From Pseudomonas sp. HMWF032 (GTDB lineage Bacteria > Pseudomonadota > Gammaproteobacteria > Pseudomonadales > Pseudomonadaceae), in the NCBI RefSeq assembly GCF_003060885.1, contig NZ_QAIG01000005.1, positions 953,093 through 1,017,092 on the forward strand: a DNA stretch of 64,000 nt, read 5' to 3'. The notes beneath the pieces are model-generated. The model worked only from the letters and a program-made list of their open reading frames with translations. It was not told where the DNA came from and searched no databases. The translations under genes and the position numbers were made by a program. The first letter of the stretch is position 1. The number at the start of each line of letters is the position of its first letter. Positions 25,143-33,571 of this stretch are shown piece by piece.

Positions 25143-28100
25143 GCTCCTGTGCGTCCTTTGAAGCCCGCAGGTGCCGCTTTCTTCTCTTTGGGCACATCGA
25201 CTTTACGCGTGTTCTTGAACGCCAGTAGATCCACCTCAAAGATGCTGATCACTGCCTGGTTGTTGCCATGGACATGAGCGATCTGTCGCTCATAGTGGGC
25301 TTTCCAGGGGGCATGGGCACTGGAGCCACCATATTGCCCTGTATTGGCCAGCATTACGGGCTGATACATATGGAACTGTAGGGCTGCAGTCATGTTGTCA
25401 AAGGTGTTGATATCTGGATTCAAGGCCGCGATAACAAACCCATCACTGATGTCACGCATATCTGCGCTCAGCTTGAGGTCTGTTGCGTCATAGCAGACTG
25501 CCCCAGTCAGGTGTGCTTCGGCACCTGAATGATCCTTGAGCTGGATAATCACTTGATAGGGGCGGTGCCCCTCAACACCAGAGGATAGTTCCCACGGGAT
25601 GCCATGCTGCTTGCCCTGATAAGCGCGGATGATCTGTCTACCAGCTGCGCTTTCCTGTCGTAACAGCCACACCGCGCGGTTGATGGGCTTTTTCAGGTAG
25701 GGGTGTTCAACAAATGTTTGCCCCGCGAAGATTAAGGCTCCCGTGCTGTCTGAAAGACGATGAAGTAGCCACATGTCGTCCGGATGAATAGCAAGTTCTG
25801 GAAAGACGATGAGATCAAGTTGGTTCTTCTGTTGCGCTGATGTCTTACGATTTGCGAAGCGGCTTGCTGCCAGTTGCTGTCCAAGTAACCGGCACATGGC
25901 TGCTAGGTGTGCTCTATGCCTAGCCCGGTAGGATGCAGTCCACATCAGCGGGTCGCCACTGGAGAAGTCGCTGTCGCGAGGCATTAGCGTCTGCACCAAC
26001 GCAACCTTTAACTCACGCAGGTTGGATTTTGGGGAGCAGTCAACAGGCAACAAGTAGGCTGGCAGATTAGACTGTCTGCCGTATATGCGGCCCTGCTCAG
26101 CCAGGCGAGCTTTAACTAGTTTGAGTAAGTCTGATGGCTGGCGAACTGCAGCAAAGCCCTCAATATCCGTCCTATTGATCTCTAGCCCAGGCCACTGCAA
26201 AAGACGCATGACCAGTTCATTGAGCCATGGCGAAATTGGGGTCGGCTCCTCACCTAAACCACGGCTCAGCGGCATCAGCCCCATGCGACGTTTATACCAG
26301 CTGCTTTGCAGGCCGCGATAACGATCAAACTGCTCTTCTCGTACTGGGAAAAAGCGAGTTGTGAAGTCACTTTCGCCGATGATGGCTGAGCGCAATAGAC
26401 GTCCTAAACGGTAGGCCCAAGCCATTTCCTCTGAGCACCATGATGGTTTCTCATTCCATGGGTGCACGATCTTGTTCGGAGCTTTGACGATCAAAGCCAG
26501 TGGCGTATCTGGATGCTGAATCTTGTTCCAGTCACCACAGTCGACTGATAGCCAATCCAAGCCCAGTCCATCGTTATAAAGACAGCCGGAGTGCTCAGTT
26601 TTTAACAGTTCAGCGGCCAGTTTGAGCAATGCGTTTTCCTGAACAAACGGGTTTTCAGGATGAGCCACGATTGCCGGCAACGAGCGTTTGCCCTTGGGCC
26701 AATCTATTAATCGTGCGGATGTGTCCTGAGCATGGCCTTTAGGCAAATAGCGCTCTAGATGCTTGACCCATCCAGCTTTTCCGCTGCCCTGCCATGAGCT
26801 GTGCAGCTCTCCAAGAAGCCTCGCCTCGATCATGGCAACATCGTCAATCAGCGCATTGGCTTCGTTGACCGTTAGCCTTTGCAGCCAGTTACCCAGCCAG
26901 ATAACGAACTTATCCCGCTGTCCGGTAATTCTCATCACAAGCAGCCCGGCTGTGAGTGCGTTGTGAGCATTCGCGGTGGTTGGCGGCGTAAGGCGTAGGG
27001 CGTCATGCAATGCGCTATAGGAGGCCAGTTCTGTAGAGAGAGGCAAAGCCACTGGGTACTGCATGACAGCCAGAAAGAGAGCAGCCTGCTGATGCAGATA
27101 CCACGGGAGTGTTTCGTTCTCAGTTACCTCTAGTGCTGCCTGCAGCAGCTCTTTGCGGTAGCCCGTTATGTCCGCCGACTCTGGGTAGCTTTCTGGACGA
27201 TGCAGTCCTGTTTCTACTGCGCCGGCCCTGAGCAGATCAGCAAGCACAAACAACGCGACTTCCCGCTCGGATTGTGGGGCGGCTGGCTCTAGCTTCAGCA
27301 TCAGTGCCTGAAGAACCGGCCGCAGCAGTTTGGCAGAAGGAAATATGTCCAAGCCGCAGCGCAGAACGCTGGCCAGGGCAGGATTGCGTGACCAGCAAGC
27401 GATCAACTTACGGGCAATCGTTTCCATTTCATGATCAAGTGCCTGTCGCTCACTGACTTCAATATTAGTCAGCGCATCCTCGGCAGGTAGCTCGGGATCA
27501 GCCATGCTGCGGCGCATGCGTAATACTTGGCGTAATCGATTGGCCGCAAAGCGCTTGACGGTATCGTCACGCACGTCCGCTCGGGGCAGGGAGATACGGG
27601 CCAGCGATAAGGGGTTCTCATCGACATCGTTGGCATCATCCAGTGCGTCTGCAAGCCAAAGTAAGTGATCCAGGCTTCCAGTAGCCTGCAGCAAAGTCGC
27701 GGGGTCGGGGGCTGTGCTGATTTGCCCGTTCACCCCTCGCATAAAGCGGGAGGTACTGCCCTGAACGGCGAAGTCTTCCCAGGCGACTGCTTCTGACTTT
27801 TCCTTCTTGGTTTCCAGGCCATTCGCTGCATCTTTAAAGCAGACTCCGATGAGCATGTTTGCCCAACTGCTCATGTCTCCCGCAAGAGTTTCAAGCGCTA
27901 AGTTTTGCGCCGACTCGGTTGGAATAGCCACGACTAAGCGCATGTCATCGACATAGCGGCAGTAGTCCAGCAGCCTGGCCGAGACTGTAACGCCATTGAT
28001 TTGGATAGGAATGCCGATACCTTGGCGTAAGCTTCCAACCACCATCTGGTCGAAATCATGCATGTAAGCGTTGGCAAAGAAGCCGCTTGCTACCAAGCCC

Positions 28101-29005
28101 TGGGGGAGGCCTAGTTTGAGCTCGCTACGGCCGGCTGAATCGCTGGGGTTCCATTGCCAGCTAACGATCTTCTCAACTGCTTGCCAAAAAGGTTCGGCTT
28201 CAACCTCGGAGTAGGGGATGGCGAATTCGCTGGCATAACGTTGGTACAGCGTGCGCAAGCGGCTGACCACAGCGGACTGATTAACACAGTCATAAAACTT
28301 GGCCAGATCAAGCTTGACCACAAACAGATGCTCGTCATGCAGGCTGGGCAGTGCTTCGCGACAAACTTCTGAGGGGCGCTCCAGAAAACGCTCATAGTCC
28401 ACAAAAAACTGCGAATAGGTGGTGGCATTGCCCCAGCGAAAGCGCCCGTGCTGTTTGCCATCAGACTCTTCAAGCCAGTCGCAGAACAGCCGATTACCGT
28501 AGCTACAAACTCGCTGTCTGGCTTGGGCCTTGCTGTCGTAGCTCGCGGGGTCTGTATTGCCTTGCAGTGTTTCTACTGCGTCCGCGAGACATAGCATGAC
28601 GGCAGAAGCCAAAACCTGCTCACGAATGCTGACATGGGCTAGTGGACGTAAATCGGGCTCTGCTTGTTGAATTTCGCCATCTTTATTGACTATGGCTTTG
28701 AATTTCCAGTCGCCGCCTTCAGCTTTAGCTTTCGATGGAAAGTACCACTTGCCATTCTTTGGGGCCGGCACCAGGCGCAAAGGGCTTACTGCGCTATGGT
28801 CGTTAGTGGAAACCTGCCGCTGCCACTCTTTTAGTGTCTGCGGTAGCAGCAGGGAAACCTGCTCCAGCTCCAGAATGTCGGCATACCAATTATGTCGGCG
28901 AATGTAGGCGTCGGACTTTTTCCAAGCCTGAGCCAGAACTGCCTCATCGGCTAGCAGGTCAAGTGATGGCATCAAACGCTCATAGCGGGCATCAACAATG
29001 GTCAT
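25139..29005 (-). CDS. Reverse transcriptase-nitrilase fusion, DRT1/UG1-like defence protein
   Basis: This is a 1288-residue fusion. The reverse-transcriptase domain (about residues 120-450) has motif A FVVKLDLAKFYD (D233), motif B GLPQGLVASGFFANAYM (near 299-315) and catalytic YVDD at 351-354. A helical region of about 500 residues without recognised motifs follows. The C-terminal carbon-nitrogen hydrolase domain (about 995-1270) keeps its active site: E1070 in VFPELAI, K1132 and E1139 in YQGKQHGIPWE, and C1171 in GAVCYDATD. RT-nitrilase fusions form the UG1 group of defence-associated reverse transcriptases (DRT1). Both active sites look intact. It overlaps the remnant upstream (ATGA) and the Abi_2 gene downstream (ATGA), so the three are coupled. 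Confidence 0.9.
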   Translation of the reverse strand: MTIVDARYERLMPSLDLLADEAVLAQAWKKSDAYIRRHNWYADILELEQVSLLLPQTLKEWQRQVSTNDHSAVSPLRLVPAPKNGKWYFPSKAKAEGGDWKFKAIVNKDGEIQQAEPDLRPLAHVSIREQVLASAVMLCLADAVETLQGNTDPASYDSKAQARQRVCSYGNRLFCDWLEESDGKQHGRFRWGNATTYSQFFVDYERFLERPSEVCREALPSLHDEHLFVVKLDLAKFYDCVNQSAVVSRLRTLYQRYASEFAIPYSEVEAEPFWQAVEKIVSWQWNPSDSAGRSELKLGLPQGLVASGFFANAYMHDFDQMVVGSLRQGIGIPIQINGVTVSARLLDYCRYVDDMRLVVAIPTESAQNLALETLAGDMSSWANMLIGVCFKDAANGLETKKEKSEAVAWEDFAVQGSTSRFMRGVNGQISTAPDPATLLQATGSLDHLLWLADALDDANDVDENPLSLARISLPRADVRDDTVKRFAANRLRQVLRMRRSMADPELPAEDALTNIEVSERQALDHEMETIARKLIACWSRNPALASVLRCGLDIFPSAKLLRPVLQALMLKLEPAAPQSEREVALFVLADLLRAGAVETGLHRPESYPESADITGYRKELLQAALEVTENETLPWYLHQQAALFLAVMQYPVALPLSTELASYSALHDALRLTPPTTANAHNALTAGLLVMRITGQRDKFVIWLGNWLQRLTVNEANALIDDVAMIEARLLGELHSSWQGSGKAGWVKHLERYLPKGHAQDTSARLIDWPKGKRSLPAIVAHPENPFVQENALLKLAAELLKTEHSGCLYNDGLGLDWLSVDCGDWNKIQHPDTPLALIVKAPNKIVHPWNEKPSWCSEEMAWAYRLGRLLRSAIIGESDFTTRFFPVREEQFDRYRGLQSSWYKRRMGLMPLSRGLGEEPTPISPWLNELVMRLLQWPGLEINRTDIEGFAAVRQPSDLLKLVKARLAEQGRIYGRQSNLPAYLLPVDCSPKSNLRELKVALVQTLMPRDSDFSSGDPLMWTASYRARHRAHLAAMCRLLGQQLAASRFANRKTSAQQKNQLDLIVFPELAIHPDDMWLLHRLSDSTGALIFAGQTFVEHPYLKKPINRAVWLLRQESAAGRQIIRAYQGKQHGIPWELSSGVEGHRPYQVIIQLKDHSGAEAHLTGAVCYDATDLKLSADMRDISDGFVIAALNPDINTFDNMTAALQFHMYQPVMLANTGQYGGSSAHAPWKAHYERQIAHVHGNNQAVISIFEVDLLAFKNTRKVDVPKEKKAAPAGFKGRTGA

Positions 29006-29289
29006 GCTACAGCCTGCTCAACTAGGGTGTTGGCCAGTTGTTCATTAAGCTGACTGAGTCGGTTTAGGCGGGCTTTCAGTCGGTCGCAGAGGGTCGGCCC
29101 CTTCCATTGGCAGTAGCGTTGCCCTGGTTCGTCAGGGCTGTGCAGTTTGCCTCTGGCTATGATGCCGCCCTTAGTAAAGCTGACTTTCTCCTCGCGCACT
29201 TGCTTGTGCATGTCCCAGCCCGCTTGCCTGACAGCAGGGGCGATGTACTTGCTGCAGATGTCCCGCTCGGAAAGCGACTTTTTGTCCAT
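29002..29289 (-). pseudogene. Chimeric hsdR-hsdS remnant heading the RT operon
   Basis: The 95-residue frame joins three pieces. Residues 1-51 match HsdR from its start to RGKLHS. A short middle piece [13 protein letters not shown] matches HsdR residues 132-144. The end, LCDRLKARLNRLSQLNEQLA to VEQAVA, looks like the C-terminus of an HsdS specificity subunit. Deletions therefore fused the start of hsdR to the end of hsdS, removing everything between. Its stop codon overlaps the RT start (ATGA), so translation of this leader could feed the RT gene. It suggests that the RT-Abi genes once lay downstream of hsdS in a type I restriction operon. Confidence 0.8.
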
Positions 29290-29373
29290 AACCCCAATTC
29301 CCTTTCAAGCCGGCCTGGTCGCTCCAATCCGGCACTGCTGATCGTGCTCGATTGGCGTAAATGTACCTTGTTT
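29196..29373 (-). repeat. 178-bp duplication of hsdR 5' end and promoter region, copy B
   Basis: This copy aligns without gaps to 2943-3120 and has the same orientation. It supplies the start, ribosome site and presumed promoter of the remnant-RT-Abi operon. Similarity ends at GTACCTTGTTT on both sides. Confidence 0.88.
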
Positions 29374-29539
29374 GGCGTTAATTGGGGGCTGGCAGGGCAG
29401 TCAGATTTTGCGACTAAAGTTCGAGGGTTTGCCGATTTGGAGCAGGCGGGAGTAGGTTTCGCCTGTCGTGTTCCCAGAAGGGTCAATGATTGGCCAGTTC
29501 GAGCAGCAGTGGATGGGGCAAAAATAGTTCTGCCCCCCG
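29374..29539. other. Gap between the nuclease-NTPase gene and the RT operon
   Basis: No gene is seen. GGGGCA (29515-29520) and TGCCCC (29531-29536) form a hairpin directly after the end of the nuclease-NTPase gene and might reduce read-through into the RT operon; it has no T run on the minus strand. Confidence 0.4.
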
Positions 29540-32500
29540 TTACTGTACTTGGACTGAAGTCTCTCTCGCGCGAAATGCGGCACTCTCCATCAGTGCTAGC
29601 CGCACACAGAGAGACTCTACCGCTAGATCGCTCATAGTTCCCGCAAGGCTGCTAGATAGCTCCGAGGCCAACGCTCCATGGTTTTCCTCCTCAATCTCGC
29701 TCTTAAAACGATCGAATGCACGAGCAAGAGAGTTAGCGACTTCGATTAATAACCCTTCGTCTGGCGCATCCGTTAAGTTTTTCTCAATAAGTTGGATGTT
29801 CTGGCTGTAGCGCTCGAGGAGACTGGTTAAGAGCTCTAGTTCTGTGGAGTTAAGTTCCCTTCCTGACTCCGCACAGACTGCGGACATGGTGCTGATAGCA
29901 TCGAATGTTTCGTTATAGAGATTTAGGCTTTGATCTCTTATTGGTTGGTAAGGCAGGTCGTCTGCCCATTCGTTAGCAAAGTCTAGGCTGGGGAAAGTTG
30001 AAGAGATAAATGTCACCCCCATGGGGGCTAGATGGCCACAGATCACAGCGCCGTAACTGATTTTAGAAATGTTCTGCAAATCGGTTGCTACAGAGGTGAA
30101 GATCGCTTCAGTTGCGAGCCAGTCGGCCAGAGCATCTACCTTTAACAGAACAGCGAACTCAGCATTTGGCCAATAAATCCCTCTGTTTTCAGCCCTCGGG
30201 CGCGAGTAGACCTCTACATCGAGGCCATGCACAGCCATTGCTATTTGAATCTCTTTTCGACGGGCAGCTAGCGTGCTCTCTGCCCTTAGGTGGGCTTCAA
30301 TGGCAGCGCGTCGCAAAATGGAGTTGTGACGGCTCATAGTGCGGAAGCGGGTTGCTGCGCTGGATCGTCTTTCCGGGGCCGTTGCGGTATCGGCCAACAC
30401 CGCGTGTATATCCCAAAGGGTGTCTCGCACGTGCACCAGCGTTTCAAGGGGAGGTTCACTAGTCATGCGCCATGTCTCGGGACGTAATAGTGCTTCTGCG
30501 TCGCGTGCAAGATCGGCTGTCCTTGCCGCCATGAGCAGCGGTTTTTCAGAAACGCCATTGGTAAGTTCGTCCATGAGTTGCTGCAGGCCGGTGACGAAGC
30601 TATGAGGCTTGTCGCTATCGCTTAACTGGCCCATTTCTAACGGGCCTGAAATAGCATCTTCGATGCTAGGAGGCTGAATAAACGTTGTGAGCCAGTTGCG
30701 TACTTGGAGAAATAGTTTCCACTTCTGCCCTGGGGTTTCCATTCGGCAATAAAAGTCGCCAGCCTCTTGTAGTTTGAGTCCAATCTCCTTGATGGCTTGA
30801 GCAAGTGAGGTTGCCCGCTGAGTTTCTGTTGGGGCGGCTATCAATCTATGTATCGCCCGCCCCTGAGCACGGTTCCATGCAACCCTAGCTGGCGCAACCA
30901 ATGCCTGACGAGGCATGCGCTTCCTGTTTATAGACTGGTCTCTATAGCCTACGGGGTGTCCGTTGGGGAAAAGTGCATCCGAGATCAGGAGCTCGGCGTT
31001 AGGGACTGCTGCTGCCATGGCAGCGCAGAGGCCCACCACTTCGGCGTTTAGGTCTGGTTGAATCTCAGGGTGAATAAAGCGGATGTAGCCTGTGACACTG
31101 CATTTGCCCTCAACCTGCCCGATCACTGGGCGGGTCACCCAAGGGGTTTCGTTGTATATCCGATCAAGAAGAACCTCCGATCCGCCAGCCGCATCCACCA
31201 CCTTTTGGGCCGTCTCTAGATCAACCTCCCTTAATGTCGTTAGAAGGGCAATTAACTCATCCAAAGGCTCGTCAGCCAGACTGCCTTCTGGGATGCAGCT
31301 GACAGATGGTGGGAGCTTACAACCCGTTATTGGTAGAAGTGCTGCAGTCAGCTCATTTATGTCATTAACGTCGAGAGGTGATGGACACCAGCTACCAGCC
31401 ATCTTCTCGAAGAGTGTTTTGCGTAAGTCAGGAACGTCGACCTTGGCGAAGGCAGTCTGGGCTTCGATGACTTTTGCGAACATATCGAGACCACCCAGCT
31501 CTGGCTTTGCAAGGGTGAGCATGAAAGTGAAACTGCTAAGGCGATCATCGATCCCTGTTGATCGAGAGATTTCTAGCCATCGCTCGGCAATCCGGTCAGC
31601 AGTTGCGAGCCCTAGGCCATAGACAATCGGGATCCAGCAGTCTTTCTGGGTCGGCCTAAATCGAGCAGCCAGCCCTTCTAAGAGTGCTGTTTCTTCTTCA
31701 GGCCACCGCCTTAAAACCCTTACGATAAAGGCTGCGAATGTGCTGGCCGAAAGCGTTTCAGCGGCTGCTGCGACTGCTTTGCTGCGGGGCTCGTACAGGA
31801 TTTTTCGGATCGCTTCGTCAAGATATGTGGAGCGAATCTCATGTAGCCCTGACAATGTCCCGTTGGGCTGTGCGCGCACTGCGTGTTCGTCGATCAGTCG
31901 CTGAAGTGCTGTTGCAAATTGAAACTCATCCAGCCCAGAAAGTGTTTGGAGCAGATGCGGGTCTACAGCTGCCCCTTGTGCTGCGGCAAAAGAGATAGTT
32001 CGTAGGAGCGTTAGCTCGCCGCTACGCCCTTCTGCCAGGCGACGCCGCACTTGTTCGCGAATTGTTTCCTCAAGACGCTGACCGGCAGTAAGGAGATGGG
32101 TGTATTCGAGAAGCAAGCCCTTGCTAAGCTCAAAGGGCTCCTGCCAGTGACTGAAGGCTACTGAATCGGATGCCTGAAGCGTCTTCCAGATACGATTTGC
32201 TAAGTCTTCAGTCAGAGTGGGGCGAACCGTGGGTGTGCGGGCTGCGGTTGAGAGGGTGAAAAGGTCCTCCTCCCGAACTGTTCCAATAGCAAGGATACCG
32301 GCGTGCGCTTCTATCTCTCGAACCAGCGTATCCCACCCCACGGTTTCCTGGCGCCCCACGTCATCAATCACGAAGCCTACAGGACGGTTGGGTTCTGCCT
32401 CCAAGAGCTTTGCGAGCTGAACTAGTTTTGCTACATCGGTGGATTGCAGCTCTCGAACACGGTACCAGCGCACCGCGTGACGTGTGTGGTGCGCCGACAG

Positions 32501-33445
32501 CCAGGCCAGTGCCGACTTACCGGCTCCGGAGGGGCCTGCAACTAGTGCAAATCTTTTAGCTTCAAGGCCACCCAGGACGTCAGTCATTAGCTCCGGTCGG
32601 GCAAAGACCAAGCCGCTTCCGACATGCCCCGGAGCAACATTGATACCTTTGTAGAAGCCAGCGGCTGGCATGGGGGCGCTAAAGTCGGCTAGCTCTGCCA
32701 GGCCGGCTGTCAGTGCTAAATATCCGTTAGGATCGATGACTCCGTGGACCCCATCAATCCGCATTTGAACATCACTGCGATCTAGCGTTATCGGAGCATC
32801 GCTGGAGGCAGAATAGTTGCTATCAGCCGCATGCCCGGCCTTTTCCCTGAGTTGCTGGAGCGCGAGCCTTACGCCGGCGGGGGGCAACGGCGCATTGGTT
32901 AGAGCCTTGCAGCCCTGCTCCAGTGGATCGGTCTCTACTACAAGGTGGATGTGCGCAAGCAACGCTTCGACTAGGCCTGTGTCGTGAGGGCCTAGGGCGT
33001 CTGATAAGAGTCTCTCGAACTTACTCAGCTCTTGACCGCTATCTGCGAGCGAGACTTGCCAACCGGTATGCTCTATGCCTTCAAGTGGTCGTTCCAGCAC
33101 CAGGGCCAGCCGAATTGTGGGCTTTTTAAGCCAGTCAGATGGTAGATCTTTGGCGCTTTTGGCTAGGTGTCTGGCTGCTTCAAGTTGAGTGAAGGTGCCG
33201 TGAGGATCGTGCCGGGCCTTGAGCTGGGCCCTAAATTCATATTCCGGACCATGTAAGGTTAGATCATCGATGCCTTCTGGTATGAGATGCGTCCAAGCTG
33301 CATCGCCGCGCCAGGCCAGCACTGTGAGCCAGGTAGCGACCGCATCTTGATATCGAAAGCCGCGGCCGGAGCGGGCTCCTGATCGTGTTTTCTTCCAAAG
33401 CTCTGCATCAATCAAAAATGGCTGGGTTGAACCAGTAGCTGCCAT
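29540..33445 (-). CDS. Large predicted nuclease-NTPase defence protein
   Basis: The protein has 1301 residues. Its N-terminus carries a Cap4/DUF4297-like restriction-endonuclease pattern: GRGFRYQDAVATWL (28-41), E57-x-x-D60-D61 and Q74-L-K76. A P-loop NTPase core follows, with Walker A GPSGAGKSALAWL (304-316), Walker B PVGFVIDD (355-362) and an arginine-bearing TVREEDLF. The remaining 900 residues are helical with no recognised repeats. The architecture is that of STAND-type phage sensors in which target binding switches on a DNA-cutting domain, as in Avs proteins, but the match to a named type is uncertain. GAGGAAA precedes the start. It is 126 bp downstream of the integrase gene on the same strand. 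Confidence 0.75.
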   Translation of the reverse strand: MAATGSTQPFLIDAELWKKTRSGARSGRGFRYQDAVATWLTVLAWRGDAAWTHLIPEGIDDLTLHGPEYEFRAQLKARHDPHGTFTQLEAARHLAKSAKDLPSDWLKKPTIRLALVLERPLEGIEHTGWQVSLADSGQELSKFERLLSDALGPHDTGLVEALLAHIHLVVETDPLEQGCKALTNAPLPPAGVRLALQQLREKAGHAADSNYSASSDAPITLDRSDVQMRIDGVHGVIDPNGYLALTAGLAELADFSAPMPAAGFYKGINVAPGHVGSGLVFARPELMTDVLGGLEAKRFALVAGPSGAGKSALAWLSAHHTRHAVRWYRVRELQSTDVAKLVQLAKLLEAEPNRPVGFVIDDVGRQETVGWDTLVREIEAHAGILAIGTVREEDLFTLSTAARTPTVRPTLTEDLANRIWKTLQASDSVAFSHWQEPFELSKGLLLEYTHLLTAGQRLEETIREQVRRRLAEGRSGELTLLRTISFAAAQGAAVDPHLLQTLSGLDEFQFATALQRLIDEHAVRAQPNGTLSGLHEIRSTYLDEAIRKILYEPRSKAVAAAAETLSASTFAAFIVRVLRRWPEEETALLEGLAARFRPTQKDCWIPIVYGLGLATADRIAERWLEISRSTGIDDRLSSFTFMLTLAKPELGGLDMFAKVIEAQTAFAKVDVPDLRKTLFEKMAGSWCPSPLDVNDINELTAALLPITGCKLPPSVSCIPEGSLADEPLDELIALLTTLREVDLETAQKVVDAAGGSEVLLDRIYNETPWVTRPVIGQVEGKCSVTGYIRFIHPEIQPDLNAEVVGLCAAMAAAVPNAELLISDALFPNGHPVGYRDQSINRKRMPRQALVAPARVAWNRAQGRAIHRLIAAPTETQRATSLAQAIKEIGLKLQEAGDFYCRMETPGQKWKLFLQVRNWLTTFIQPPSIEDAISGPLEMGQLSDSDKPHSFVTGLQQLMDELTNGVSEKPLLMAARTADLARDAEALLRPETWRMTSEPPLETLVHVRDTLWDIHAVLADTATAPERRSSAATRFRTMSRHNSILRRAAIEAHLRAESTLAARRKEIQIAMAVHGLDVEVYSRPRAENRGIYWPNAEFAVLLKVDALADWLATEAIFTSVATDLQNISKISYGAVICGHLAPMGVTFISSTFPSLDFANEWADDLPYQPIRDQSLNLYNETFDAISTMSAVCAESGRELNSTELELLTSLLERYSQNIQLIEKNLTDAPDEGLLIEVANSLARAFDRFKSEIEEENHGALASELSSSLAGTMSDLAVESLCVRLALMESAAFRARETSVQVQ

Positions 33446-33571
33446 TGCATTTCCTCATTCCCTGAATACGCTAATCAATGCGTTGTACCGGCCCAGAGTC
33501 GATAATTTGCAATCCGGGATGGTGCTTTGCTTTGGAGTCAAAGCTTGGGTTGTGCGTGATTTAAGATGGTC

